Shown here: positions 1 to 9,184 of the stretch, piece after piece | Position numbering within the stretch: the first letter of the stretch is position 1 | Layout: each line of letters opens with the position of its first letter | Source: Nocardia sp. CDC159 | GTDB lineage: Bacteria > Actinomycetota > Actinomycetes > Mycobacteriales > Mycobacteriaceae | Assembly: GCF_023740735.1 (NCBI RefSeq) | Contig: NZ_JAMRXH010000023.1 | Coordinates: 1 to 64,000, forward strand | Direction: 5' to 3' | DNA: 64,000 nt | The notes under the pieces: generated by a model | Seen by the model: the letters and a program-made list of their open reading frames with translations, nothing else | Database searches by the model: none | What the model was told of the DNA's origin: nothing | Translations under genes and position numbers: made by a program

Positions 1-1314
1 GCGGATGTACTGCTCGATCGGGTAGTCCTGCAGGAAGCCCGAACCACCCAGGGTCTGCAGCGATTCGGTCAGGTACTGGTAGGCCCGCTCCGAGCCGACA
101 CCCTTGACGATCGGCAGCAACAGATCGTTGACCCGCGCGGCCAGATCGGCATCCGCACCGGAAACCTGCTCGGCCACCACCGGATCCTGATGGGCGGCGG
201 TGTACAGGTACACCGCGCGCAAGCCCTCGGCATAAGCCTTCTGCATCGCCAACGAACGCCGCACATCCGGGTGCTGGATGATCCGCACGCGCGGGGCCGA
301 CCGATCGCCCGCATGGATGAGATCGGCTCCCTGTACGCGCGTGCGCGCATACGCGAGAGCATTGAGGTGACCCGTGGACAGGGCCGCGGCCGCCTTGACC
401 CCCACCATCATTCGCGCCAGCGCGATGACCTCGAACATCTGCGCGATGCCGTTGTGCACCTCGCCGACCAGCCAGCCCTTGGCCGGAATGCCGTGGCCGC
501 CGAAGGTCACCTCGCAGGTGGCCGAGACCTTCAGGCCCATCTTGTGCTCGACGTTGGTGACGAAGACGCCGTTGCGCTCGCCCAGCTCACCGGTCTCGCG
601 GTCGAAGTGGAACTTCGGCACGAAGAACAGCGACAGGCCCTTGGTGCCCGGGCCCGCACCCTCGGGGCGGGCCAGCACCAGGTGGACGATGTTCTCGAAA
701 AGGTCGTCGGAATCGGCCGAGGTGATGAAGCGCTTGACGCCCTCGATGTGCCAGGAGCCGTCCTCCTGCTGGATCGCCTTGGTACGACCCGCGCCCACAT
801 CCGAACCCGCGTCCGGCTCGGTGAGCACCATGGTGGCGCCCCAGTCGCGCTCGACCGCGATCTCGGCCCACGTCTTCTGCTCGTCGGTGCCGTTGTTGTA
901 GAAGATGGCGTTGAATCCGGGACCGGCGGCGTACATGTACGCGGCGGGCTGCGCGCCGAGGATCAGCTCGCTGATGGCCCAGTGCACGGTGCGCGGCACG
1001 CCGAGTCCGCCGAGTGCCTCGGGCAGGCCGACCTTGTCCCAGCCGCCTTCCTGCAGGGCGCGTACGGACTTCTTGAACGATGCGGGGATCGCGACGGTGT
1101 GGGTCCGGGGATCGAAGACCGGCGGGTTGCGGTCGGCCTCGGCGTACGACTGCGCGAGCGGACCCTCGGCCAGGCGACGCACCTGCGCGAGCATCTCCCT
1201 GACCGTGTCGGTATCCAAGTCACCGAACGCGTCTCCGTCCAGGATCGGCCCCAGACCCAGCACCTCGAAGAGATTGAACTCCAGGTCGCGGACATTACTC
1301 CGGTAGTGTTGCAT
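1..1314 (-). CDS. fadE5: Acyl-CoA dehydrogenase, FadE5-type (3' end outside window)
   Basis: This flavoprotein oxidises acyl-CoA to enoyl-CoA in fatty acid beta-oxidation. The frame is open to the left edge, so 438 codons are visible; FadE5 proteins have about 610 residues, so roughly 170 C-terminal residues are missing. Visible features are the N-terminus MQHYRSNVRDLEFNLFEV, the flavin/substrate loop MVLTEPDAGSDVGAGRTK, FITSADSDDLFENI, and TLGGSGFLQDYPIEQYIR near the edge. These closely match mycobacterial FadE5 as I remember it, including the start. The gene faces away from the NRPS operon across a small plus-strand gene and is probably ordinary chromosomal metabolism rather than part of the peptide cluster. 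Family is certain; the number 5 is by resemblance. Confidence 0.93.
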   Translation of the reverse strand, partial: MQHYRSNVRDLEFNLFEVLGLGPILDGDAFGDLDTDTVREMLAQVRRLAEGPLAQSYAEADRNPPVFDPRTHTVAIPASFKKSVRALQEGGWDKVGLPEALGGLGVPRTVHWAISELILGAQPAAYMYAAGPGFNAIFYNNGTDEQKTWAEIAVERDWGATMVLTEPDAGSDVGAGRTKAIQQEDGSWHIEGVKRFITSADSDDLFENIVHLVLARPEGAGPGTKGLSLFFVPKFHFDRETGELGERNGVFVTNVEHKMGLKVSATCEVTFGGHGIPAKGWLVGEVHNGIAQMFEVIALARMMVGVKAAAALSTGHLNALAYARTRVQGADLIHAGDRSAPRVRIIQHPDVRRSLAMQKAYAEGLRAVYLYTAAHQDPVVAEQVSGADADLAARVNDLLLPIVKGVGSERAYQYLTESLQTLGGSGFLQDYPIEQYIR

Positions 1315-1567
1315 TCACTATTCCTTGCTCGATGCACATTTCCTGGAACACTCACGGACGATCCCGGAAATAAATACACAGCCCTCTAATTCTAGGGCGA
1401 GCCAGGCATATCCCCGCCCCCCACATCAGTTTGCTGTAGACGAATGTCACCGGAGTGACCACACGGTGAATAATCGGTGCGGAGATCATATTGGTCGTAT
1501 ACTTCCCAAACGGCGTCCGAGATGCCATGATGTCCTCGCACGACGCTAATACAAGAGGGGATCTGCA

Positions 1568-1738
1568 ATGGATATGGGTTACGTTTGGCTGGCGCTCGGG
1601 TGGATGGCATTCATAGCTATCGTAGTGGTGGTTGTCACCGCATTCTTGATAATCGTGATCCGGGGTAGCATGAATCGCAGCAACGGAACCGCGGGCTCGA
1701 CGGAAAAAGCCGCCACTACCAAGAGCCCCGACCAGTAG
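1568..1738 (+). CDS. Small single-pass membrane protein (56 aa)
   Basis: I do not recognise this gene. It encodes 56 residues: an N-terminal MDMGYVWLALGW, one strongly hydrophobic helix over about residues 5-33 rich in Val and Ile, then a short basic turn (IRGSMNR) and a polar Thr/Ser/Lys tail ending SPDQ. Support for coding is an AGAGGGG ribosome-binding site about 7 bases before the ATG, the clean membrane-anchor composition, and a perfect hairpin just after the stop. It lies between the fadE gene and the end of the NRPS operon and converges on the latter. The positively charged flank after the helix predicts the tail in the cytoplasm. Function unknown. Confidence 0.55.
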   Translation: MDMGYVWLALGWMAFIAIVVVVVTAFLIIVIRGSMNRSNGTAGSTEKAATTKSPDQ

Positions 1739-1745
1739 CGACCCG

Positions 1746-1777
1746 GTGCCCGCCGACCGTTCCGGGACGGCGGGCAC
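1746..1777. terminator. Hairpin between convergent genes
   Basis: A perfect 10-bp stem (GTGCCCGCCG pairing with CGGCGGGCAC) encloses a 12-base loop. It lies 8 bases after the small membrane-protein gene and 20 bases beyond the last stop of the NRPS operon. There is no T-run, as is common for actinobacterial terminators. It could serve both strands. Confidence 0.6.
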
Positions 1778-1797
1778 GGTCTACGCCGACGGCACCG

Positions 1798-3297
1798 CTA
1801 TTCTGCCCCCCTCCGGCCGAGTATTCCGACGAGACGCTCATGCCGAAGAATGTGACGCAGGACGAGCAGTCCGGTCACGAGGAATATCTCGGCGACGAGA
1901 ATCCAGAACAGCAGTGCGATATCGGGGGCCCAATTGCTGATGACCGTCAGTGGCGCCCCGACGATCCGCGGGACCCCGGCAAGCCCGCCGAACAGAAGCA
2001 GACCTCCTGTGACGGCGACGAGACCGACCCGGACACAGACCGTGCCGGTGCGACTGGGCCGAAGATCGCCACCGATCAGTGTGATGACGATTCGAGTGAG
2101 CCAGGCGACAAGGACCGTACCGACAAAGCAGAGGGTGGCCAACGTGGCCTCGTAGGCGCCCGGCCCGAATCCGAAGCGATCCGGGATCCCGAGCTCGGAC
2201 CGGACCAGCGAACGGGCCGCGGCGGCGAAGCGCTCGGACTCCATCTCCCCGTACCGATTGGCAACCAGCACGACGGCCAGATCCCGTTCCGGAATCAGCG
2301 CCACGTGGGTGAAGAATCCCGGCACCGCTCCCGAATGCCACCGAACTTCGGTCGCTGTCCCGTCCGCACCCGCCATCCGCTCGACGAACCAGCCGAATCC
2401 GTAGCCTGCCGCACCGCCGGTGGCCACCGTCCCCGATCGAGACAAGGCCGCGGCCGGATCGGCCGAGAGCAGATCGGCGAGCTGCCGGGAGGCGTAACGG
2501 CCCAGCTGCTCGACCGACCCGGCCAGGTAGCCATAGCCCACCCCGGCGGCGTCGAATCCCGTGTGTATCCGCGCCGGAACGGTGAAGAACGGAACGAATC
2601 CGGGCGGCACCCGCTGCGTGAAAGTGTCGGCATCGGTGATGATGTCGTCGGCCCCGGCCGGGTCCGCGACCTCGTGCCGGACGACCTCGCCGAACGACTG
2701 CCCGGTCACCCGCTCGACGATCGCCTGCAGCACCAGGTAATTGAGGCTGGAGTACCGGAACACGCCCCGCGACGAGACATTGTCGACGCGCCCGAGATCG
2801 ACGATCGCATCGAGCGCGCGACCGCGGCGAGACCAGTCGTCGGTGCGGGCCATGTCGTGCGGTAGGCCGCTGGTGTGATGGACCAGATCCGACACCGTGG
2901 TGGCTCGGTCGCGCACGACACGCTCCGCCGCCTCGGGCAGAAGCTGGGTGACGGGGGTGTCGAGAGTCAATTCCCCGCGCGCGGCCAACCGGGAAACGAT
3001 CAGCCCCGCGAACGACTTGGACACCGATCCCCACACGAAGGGGGTTCGCTCGTCGATCGGTCGATCGTTGCCGTCCTTTCCCCATACCGCCCTGTCGACC
3101 ACACCGCGACTGTCGACGATCTCGACGGCCATGCCGGGCACATCGAGCTCACCGGCGATCCGGGATACCTCCCGCGCCAGTCCATCGCCCGTGGCATTCG
3201 CCGCCGGAGCGCCGATCGACAGCGCGAACATCGACAACACCGCGAGCAGGGCCGCGACCCCACCAGCAGTTGTGCCGCCGAAGCATTTCCACACCAT
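1798..3297 (-). CDS. ClbP-like membrane-anchored S12 serine peptidase
   Basis: Probably an extracytoplasmic peptidase that matures or activates the peptide made by the operon. The 499-residue protein has an N-terminal signal segment (about residues 10-36, ending APAANA), then a class C beta-lactamase/S12 domain. The nucleophile motif is SVSK (Ser91, Lys94), the second motif is Tyr182-Ser-Ser (usual YxN, here YxS), and the third is His321-Ser-Gly. Three membrane helices follow at about 385-405, 422-442 and 460-482. ClbP of colibactin has about 504 residues and exactly this order. The start was chosen at 3297 because it follows GAGAAGGCGG and opens the signal peptide; a longer frame to 3417 would overlap the MMPL gene and add 40 unlikely residues. 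It is the last gene of the NRPS operon. A general penicillin-binding-like esterase remains possible. Confidence 0.8.
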   Translation of the reverse strand: MVWKCFGGTTAGGVAALLAVLSMFALSIGAPAANATGDGLAREVSRIAGELDVPGMAVEIVDSRGVVDRAVWGKDGNDRPIDERTPFVWGSVSKSFAGLIVSRLAARGELTLDTPVTQLLPEAAERVVRDRATTVSDLVHHTSGLPHDMARTDDWSRRGRALDAIVDLGRVDNVSSRGVFRYSSLNYLVLQAIVERVTGQSFGEVVRHEVADPAGADDIITDADTFTQRVPPGFVPFFTVPARIHTGFDAAGVGYGYLAGSVEQLGRYASRQLADLLSADPAAALSRSGTVATGGAAGYGFGWFVERMAGADGTATEVRWHSGAVPGFFTHVALIPERDLAVVLVANRYGEMESERFAAAARSLVRSELGIPDRFGFGPGAYEATLATLCFVGTVLVAWLTRIVITLIGGDLRPSRTGTVCVRVGLVAVTGGLLLFGGLAGVPRIVGAPLTVISNWAPDIALLFWILVAEIFLVTGLLVLRHILRHERLVGILGRRGAE

Positions 3298-3338
3298 GCC
3301 GCCTTCTCTCGGATCTGCCTGTGTCGCTCGGCCCGCCA

Positions 3339-5495
3339 TCACGCTGTCGAAACCGCTCGACGCGAATGCATCCCTCCGTGTCCGGCACCGCCCGTCGGCG
3401 TTGCGGACCGACGCCATACCCGATCACCGAGCAGCATGAGGACCGAAGGCAGAAGAATTCCACGCACAATGGTGGCATCCAATGCGATCGCCGCGGCGAG
3501 GCCTATTCCCAGCTGCTTCATCTCCTGTGTCGGAAGAATGGCGAACATCGCGAAGACGACCACCATCACCGCCGCCGCGGCCGTCACCGGCGCCGCCGAA
3601 TTCACCACCCCCGCGCGAACCGCGTGATCGAGTCGAGCCCCGTGCGCGATTGCCTCCCGCACTCGCGACAGGATGAACACGTGGTAGTCCATCGACAGTC
3701 CGAACAAGATGACGAACAACATGATCGGCAGGAGCGTCACCACCGGCCCCACGTAGTCCGAACCGAAAATCGGCGCCCCCAATCCGACCTGAAACACCAT
3801 CACCAGAATTCCGTAGGCCGCCAGGACCGAGAGCAGGTTGAGCACCACGCTCATCGCCGCCAATCCGAGCGAGCGGAACGCCAGCAACACCAGCAGGAAC
3901 GAGATCACCAGCACGAACGGGATCACCACGACGATATTTCTGTACATCGATCGTGAAGTGTCGACGCTGACCGCGGTTTCGCCACCGACGAGCACGCGCC
4001 GATCCGCGGCCACCGCCGGGATGATGTCCTCGCGGAGCGCGGTGAGCGTACTGCCGGCCTCCGGGGAGTCGATGCCCGGCGCGCGAACCGCGATCTCGAC
4101 GCGGGCGACGGTGTTGTCACTCGAGAACTCGATCGCACGCCGCTCCGGTGCGAATCCCGGTGTCGCCGCCGCCTTCTCGCTGATCGCCTCGAGTGTGCGA
4201 CGAGCGCCGTCCGGGTCACCGTGCACAGCCGTCGCGGCCGTGTGGCTGATGCCGTACAGCGGATACTGGCCTGCCACGGCATCGAAGGTCCGCAGGGACT
4301 GGAAGGTTCGGGGCATACTGTCGGTCCCGGGCCATTCCAGGCGCATGAACAACGCCGGGGCGGCCAGGCAGACGAGAACCGCGGCCCCGATCACCGCCGC
4401 CACGCTCGGCCGACGGACCACGATGGCCGAAAGCCGAGCCCACATGCCCCCGTTGCTGTCCGCGGAATCCGATGCCTGAGCACCGAAATGACGGTGCACG
4501 ACACCCTTGCGGCCGAACCCGAGGAGCGCGGGCAACAGGGTCATCGAGGCCAGCAGCGCGGCGACGACCACGAGGACCATGCCCAGGGTCAACGAATGGA
4601 AGATCCGCGAATCGGTGAGAAACGTCGCGGTGACCGATACCCCGGTCGTGATCCCGGCGATGAAAACCGAATGTGATGTCGCGGAGACCGCTATGCGGGC
4701 GCTCGCGTCCAGATCCGGGTTCTTCGCGAACTCCTCGCGCATCCGCCGGACGAAGAACAGCGAATAGTCCACTCCCAGGGCCAGACCCATGAGGATGATG
4801 AGACTGATCTGGTTCTCGTCCATCGGCACCAGGTGCGAGGTGATCCCGCCCCACAGGGCCGCGAGCAGCACGACGGCCAGGCCGATCGCCAAAGGCACCG
4901 CGGCCGCGATGATTCCGGCGAAGACGAGGAACAACACCACGGCCGTGATCGGCAGACTCACGACCTCCAGCAGGGACAGTTGGCGGGCGTAGGTCTGCGT
5001 CACGTCGGCTCGCACCGAATTCGGCCCGGTGGTGTCGATCGTGATGCCGGGATGCGCCGCCCGGGTCCGCTCGATCGCCGACGTCACGCCCCGCAGCCGA
5101 ACCGACGGCGCCGCCTTCTCGTCGGTGAGGACGACTTGGATGAGCCGCGAACCCCCGTCGCGTGCCGACAGGATATTACCCACGGACTCAACCGATTTCG
5201 CCTGCCGCAACTCCCCGGCGAGCGCCTCGGCCGCGCGGTCGGCGGCCGCTTGGTCCGTGGCGGAGACGAGCACGCTCTCGGTCCGCGACGCGACGAAGTC
5301 CGCGGATCCCTCCAGTTGCTCCGCCGCGCCCGCCTCCCCCACGAAGCCGTCGGGAGTCGGCAGCTCGCGCACCCCCACGGCCGTGTACAGCACCGCGGAG
5401 AGCAGCAGGGCGGCCACCCAACCGAGCAGGACGATGCCGCGCCGACGGTAACTCCAGCGCGCGAGTCCGTCGACAAATGTGAGCAGTGCCGTCAC
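3339..5495 (-). CDS. MMPL/RND-family transporter
   Basis: A 718-residue proton-driven membrane transporter with the two-fold MMPL layout: one N-terminal helix, a large extracytoplasmic loop, a five- to six-helix bundle, then a repeat. Typical helix-4/10 motifs are visible as LGVDYSLFFVRRMREE in the first half and LSMDYHVFILSRVREA in the second. The GTG start overlaps the stop of the upstream A-T gene (GTGA), so it is translationally coupled to the NRPS operon, and the peptidase gene follows 42 bases later. It may help export or re-export the peptide or an acylated precursor. The substrate cannot be read from sequence. Confidence 0.88.
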   Translation of the reverse strand: MTALLTFVDGLARWSYRRRGIVLLGWVAALLLSAVLYTAVGVRELPTPDGFVGEAGAAEQLEGSADFVASRTESVLVSATDQAAADRAAEALAGELRQAKSVESVGNILSARDGGSRLIQVVLTDEKAAPSVRLRGVTSAIERTRAAHPGITIDTTGPNSVRADVTQTYARQLSLLEVVSLPITAVVLFLVFAGIIAAAVPLAIGLAVVLLAALWGGITSHLVPMDENQISLIILMGLALGVDYSLFFVRRMREEFAKNPDLDASARIAVSATSHSVFIAGITTGVSVTATFLTDSRIFHSLTLGMVLVVVAALLASMTLLPALLGFGRKGVVHRHFGAQASDSADSNGGMWARLSAIVVRRPSVAAVIGAAVLVCLAAPALFMRLEWPGTDSMPRTFQSLRTFDAVAGQYPLYGISHTAATAVHGDPDGARRTLEAISEKAAATPGFAPERRAIEFSSDNTVARVEIAVRAPGIDSPEAGSTLTALREDIIPAVAADRRVLVGGETAVSVDTSRSMYRNIVVVIPFVLVISFLLVLLAFRSLGLAAMSVVLNLLSVLAAYGILVMVFQVGLGAPIFGSDYVGPVVTLLPIMLFVILFGLSMDYHVFILSRVREAIAHGARLDHAVRAGVVNSAAPVTAAAAVMVVVFAMFAILPTQEMKQLGIGLAAAIALDATIVRGILLPSVLMLLGDRVWRRSATPTGGAGHGGMHSRRAVSTA

Positions 5496-7354
5496 ACGAT
5501 TTCCTTCCGTACCCTATTGAATTCTTCTCCCGCCGACACGTCGGACCGTCTGCTGCGCGCCAGTTCCGCATCGACGAGTACGGCCAGCTCGCGGATCGTC
5601 AACCGTTCCATGACATCCGCGAGCTGCAGTTGTACGCCGAACGTCCGGCGGATTCCGGACGAGAGCCGGGCCACCAGCAGGGAGTGTCCCCCGAGCGCGA
5701 AAAAGTGATGCGTCGTGCCGATATCGTCCACCCCGAGGAGTCGTCGCCAGAGTTCGAGCAGCCGCTGCTCGGTGGGGCTCTGCGGCGGCACCACCGCGGA
5801 ATCCCCGACGGCGAAGTCGGCGGCGGACGGCGGCGGCAGCCGATCGCGAGCGAGCTTCTCCCCCACCGATATCGGAATGTCCTCGATTTCGACCAGCGCG
5901 GCGGGTACCGCATGCCGCGGGAGCCGACTGTGCAGGGTGCGCCACAGGGCCGACCGGTCGAGGCCGACGGCGTGATCTCTGCGCGCGAAGTAGGCGATGA
6001 GGACGTCTCCGTCGGTCCCGCCGACCGTCGCATGGCACCACCGCACATTCTCGTGCGCGGCGATCGCGCGTTCGACTTCGGTGAGTTCCAGTCGATAGCC
6101 GCGCAACTGCACCTGGTTGTCGAGCCTGCCGAGATATGTCACCCATCCGCTCCCGTCCGCCGTCACGCGGTCACCGGTGCGATAGCGCCGACCGCCGTGT
6201 GCGTCCGGATCGGGGACGAATGCCGCCGCCGTCGCGCGGGGGTTACCGAGATATCCGAGGGCGAGCTGGTCACCGGCGACGGCGAGCTCCCCCGGTCCGA
6301 CCGAGCGGCCGTCGGATTCGATGCGATGGTCCTCGCCGTCCTCACCCAGAACGCAGGCGCGCACGCCCGGAAGCGGCGGGCCGATGGTGAGTTCGATCTT
6401 GCGTAAGCGCTCGTCGTCCAACCGACCACCGGTGCAGGACACGGTCGCCTCCGTCGGCCCGTACCAATTGTCCAGTCGGCACCCGGCGAAGGACGGGGCC
6501 GCGAGTACATCGGCCAACCGCAGGCCGTCCGCCGCCTCGCCGCCCACCAGCAGGCGACGCAGCGCCAGCCCGCCTCCGACGGCCTTGTCGTGCGAGCCGA
6601 GCTGGTACGCGGCCGACGGCGTCGTCGACAGCACGGTGCAGCCTTCTCCGGCAAGCACGGCGTGCAGCCGTGACACGTCGGCGGCCACCGACTCGACCAC
6701 GAGCACAGACGTCGCGCCCGCCGTCAGGGAGCCGAAGAGCTCCCACACCGACAGATCGAACGCGGCCGATGACCGCGCGGCAACGATATCGGTCGGAGCG
6801 AGGTCGACGACCGCGCGAGCGGCGTCGAGAAACGCGGCGACGGCTCGATGCGGAACCGCGACGCATTTGGGCGTGCCGGTCGTGCCGGAGGTCGTGCACA
6901 CGTAGCACACCTCATCGGCACTGCGCGGCCCGCGCTCGGTTGCCGGCCGGGCCGATCGGTCGACGAGGAGGTGCAGGCGCTCCGACAGTGCGAGTCGCGG
7001 CCGTCCCAGCCACGCGGCGGGCGCGAGATCGTCCCAGGCGATGACCGCCCGCGGGCGAATCGTTCGCAGCACCGTGTTTTCGACGTGGACCGGAGAGTTG
7101 AACGGGATCACCGTGTAGGCGGCGCCGGAGCGGAGGATGCCCAGCAACACCGGGAGGAGCCAGGAGTCCCTGCGGCCCTTGATCGCGACGACATCGCCGC
7201 GTCCGATCCCCGCCGACTCCACCTCGCGGCGCACATACTCGCAGCGCTCGAGCACCGTCGGTGCGTCCAGATCCTGGTCGATACAGCGCTGCACGACACG
7301 GCCGCCGAAACCGCGCAGGGCCGCGAGACAGCGTTCGTCGACGAAGACGCTCAC
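5492..7354 (-). CDS. NRPS A-T didomain protein (last module)
   Basis: A 620-residue stand-alone adenylation plus carrier protein. The A domain (about residues 20-520) shows CTTSGTTGTPKC (A3), NWYGPTEATVSC (A5), YRTGDRV (A7) and LGRLDNQVQLRGYRLE (A8). The T domain has FALGGHSLL, carrying the phosphopantetheine serine, near residue 565. Aligned by eye to GrsA, the specificity code reads about D-L-W-S-L-G-W-V-S, which I cannot assign. The GTG start overlaps the MbtH-like stop, and the stop overlaps the MMPL start. It has no C domain, but the protein encoded upstream (9181-13764) ends in an unpaired C domain, so the two together would make the fifth module. No thioesterase follows the T domain. 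Confidence 0.92.
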   Translation of the reverse strand: MSVFVDERCLAALRGFGGRVVQRCIDQDLDAPTVLERCEYVRREVESAGIGRGDVVAIKGRRDSWLLPVLLGILRSGAAYTVIPFNSPVHVENTVLRTIRPRAVIAWDDLAPAAWLGRPRLALSERLHLLVDRSARPATERGPRSADEVCYVCTTSGTTGTPKCVAVPHRAVAAFLDAARAVVDLAPTDIVAARSSAAFDLSVWELFGSLTAGATSVLVVESVAADVSRLHAVLAGEGCTVLSTTPSAAYQLGSHDKAVGGGLALRRLLVGGEAADGLRLADVLAAPSFAGCRLDNWYGPTEATVSCTGGRLDDERLRKIELTIGPPLPGVRACVLGEDGEDHRIESDGRSVGPGELAVAGDQLALGYLGNPRATAAAFVPDPDAHGGRRYRTGDRVTADGSGWVTYLGRLDNQVQLRGYRLELTEVERAIAAHENVRWCHATVGGTDGDVLIAYFARRDHAVGLDRSALWRTLHSRLPRHAVPAALVEIEDIPISVGEKLARDRLPPPSAADFAVGDSAVVPPQSPTEQRLLELWRRLLGVDDIGTTHHFFALGGHSLLVARLSSGIRRTFGVQLQLADVMERLTIRELAVLVDAELARSRRSDVSAGEEFNRVRKEIV

Positions 7355-7539
7355 GCCTCCCCCAGCGAACGACGCAACGACAACGGGCGGATATCGGTCC
7401 ACACGGTCTCGATATGGTCCAGACACTCGTCGCGGGTTCCCTCGAAGCCCATCGCGGACCATCCGGCGGGTAGTTCCCGATCGACCGGCCACACCGAGTA
7501 CTGTTCCTCGTCGTTTCGAACGACAGCCCATTCGGACAT
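7351..7539 (-). CDS. MbtH-like adenylation chaperone
   Basis: A 62-residue MbtH-like protein, which binds A domains and is needed for their solubility or activity. The family signature is clear: N-x-E-x-QYSVWP (NDEEQYSVWP), ELPAGW and the C-terminal VWTDIRPLSLRR. The start at 7539 follows AAAGGGGCTCGCGA; an in-frame extension to 7617 would run into the ABC transporter gene. The stop overlaps the GTG start of the downstream A-T gene, so the chaperone is coupled to an A domain it may serve. It lies 13 bases after the exporter gene. Confidence 0.95.
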   Translation of the reverse strand: MSEWAVVRNDEEQYSVWPVDRELPAGWSAMGFEGTRDECLDHIETVWTDIRPLSLRRSLGEA

Positions 7540-7552
7540 TCGCGAGCCCCTT

Positions 7553-9184
7553 TCAGTGGGAGATATTCGTATCGGCCAGGCTTTCGAGGGCCCGGGAGGG
7601 TGAAACCTGAACGCCACGTTCGAGTTTCAGAAGCGCGTCACAGGCGTGGAAGTACCTGTCGTCATGGGTGACGACCAGCACGATCCGCCCGGCATTCCGC
7701 AGGGCGGGAAGAAATTCGTGGTAGAAGCGGTGCCGAAATATCGGATCCTGTTCTGCCGCCCACTCGTCGAGAATGACGACGGCACGGGGGTCGGCCAGCA
7801 CCTCCACCAGTGCGAGGCGCTTCCGCTGACCCGTGGACAGGCCGGAGAACTCGAAGCGGTCACCGGCGATCACCACCCGTTCGTGCAGACGCAATTCGCG
7901 CAACCAGTACTGCATCCGCTCGCGCACCGCCGGGTCGGTCGACCTGATTCGGCCGAACAGGTACGAGTCGGCGAAGCAAGCGCTGACGTTCTCCCGATAG
8001 GCCGCGAGGTCAGCGCCGGTGAGCGCCGCGCCGTCGACGACGAGCCGCCCGGAGGCCAGCGGGTACAGCCCGGCGAGTGCCTTGGCGAGAGTGCTTTTCC
8101 CGCTTCCGTTTCCGCCGACGATGAAGGTGACGGTGCCCCGCTCGAAAACATGGGACACCGGCCCGAGCCGGAATGTCTCGTCGTCGTCGCCATAGGTGAA
8201 CACGGCGTCCTCCAGCGCGGCGGCACGCACCATCGACGGCGGTCGGGTCGGCGCGGCCGCCTCCTCGGACGATCCGTGCGCCGCGACGTCGAGGAGCCGA
8301 TCCAACGCGACGGTCGCTCGATTGAGCACCGGGACGATGTTGAGCACGGTCACCAGCGGCGTATTGATGTAGAGCACCGCGAGGGCGACGGCGTACTGAT
8401 CCCGCTCGGCGATGCCCAGCCACTGACCCGCGAAAACGATCGCGCCGACGCAGCCGAGGAACAACATCTGGCCCCAGTACCCGGCGACCAGGGTGATCGT
8501 GGATCCCTTCACCACGCTCTCGGCGTGGCGCCGGGAATGTCCTCGAAGATCCTCGTCCACGATCGCCGACCGCAGGGCGGTATTCAGCTTGAGATCCTTG
8601 AACCCGGCGGTGAGCGCCTCGAAGGCGGCCTGCATATCGTCCTGGGCTTTGCGGGCGCAACGCACATGCACCGCCGCGCGGCCACCGGCCCAGCCGTACG
8701 CCGCGGCGCCCGCGACGAATGCCACCACGAGCACCACGAGCGCGGGGAGCGACAGGATTCCCACATATGTCGCCGCGGACACCACGACCACCGCGTTGAT
8801 CAGAAGCAGCGGCAGAGCCTGCACGGCCTGGCCGATGGCGGTCAGATCGTCGGTGAGGACGGCCAGAGCCCGGGACGGCTTGTAGGCCTCGAAATGGCGC
8901 AGCGGCATGGCCATCAGGTCGCCGACGACCTTCGTCCGGAGCTGATCGGTCGACCGCTGCGTGACTCGCACCAGCGCATTCGACGCGACCGCACCGGAAA
9001 CCAGCACGGCGGCAGCCGCTCCCGCGAACATACCGATGCGCTCGGGCCCCCCGCTCGAGCCGACCGTGGACGTGATGATCGAGATCATCGCGATCGTGGC
9101 GACACCGGTCACGATCCCGGCCGTCACCGCGAGCATCGACATCAACCGGCCGCCCCGTAGCAAAACCGACAGCAGCGTTCTCAC
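7553..9184 (-). CDS. PvdE/SyrD-type peptide ABC exporter
   Basis: A 543-residue half-transporter with an N-terminal six-helix membrane domain and a C-terminal ATPase. It shows Walker A GGNGSGKST, the signature LSTGQRKRLALVE, Walker B AVVILDEWAAEQDP, and a switch histidine in VVTHDD. Length and the STGQRKR-type signature match the cyclic-peptide/siderophore-precursor exporters PvdE and SyrD, not drug pumps with LSGGQ. The GTG start overlaps the stop of the NRPS gene before it. With the signal-peptide-bearing peptidase at the operon end, it is the natural candidate to carry a peptide precursor out of the cytoplasm. Confidence 0.92.
   Translation of the reverse strand: MRTLLSVLLRGGRLMSMLAVTAGIVTGVATIAMISIITSTVGSSGGPERIGMFAGAAAAVLVSGAVASNALVRVTQRSTDQLRTKVVGDLMAMPLRHFEAYKPSRALAVLTDDLTAIGQAVQALPLLLINAVVVVSAATYVGILSLPALVVLVVAFVAGAAAYGWAGGRAAVHVRCARKAQDDMQAAFEALTAGFKDLKLNTALRSAIVDEDLRGHSRRHAESVVKGSTITLVAGYWGQMLFLGCVGAIVFAGQWLGIAERDQYAVALAVLYINTPLVTVLNIVPVLNRATVALDRLLDVAAHGSSEEAAAPTRPPSMVRAAALEDAVFTYGDDDETFRLGPVSHVFERGTVTFIVGGNGSGKSTLAKALAGLYPLASGRLVVDGAALTGADLAAYRENVSACFADSYLFGRIRSTDPAVRERMQYWLRELRLHERVVIAGDRFEFSGLSTGQRKRLALVEVLADPRAVVILDEWAAEQDPIFRHRFYHEFLPALRNAGRIVLVVTHDDRYFHACDALLKLERGVQVSPSRALESLADTNISH

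Noticed and set aside
190..1389. Long plus-strand reading frame over the fadE gene (399 aa)
   Set aside because: It is the antisense shadow of a clear FadE5 protein; its translation is Arg/His/Val-rich with no family sequence.
1798..3297. Serine hydrolase as a SurE-type peptide cyclase
   Set aside because: Those stand-alone cyclases are cytoplasmic; this protein has a signal peptide and three C-terminal membrane helices, which fit a ClbP-like peptidase better.
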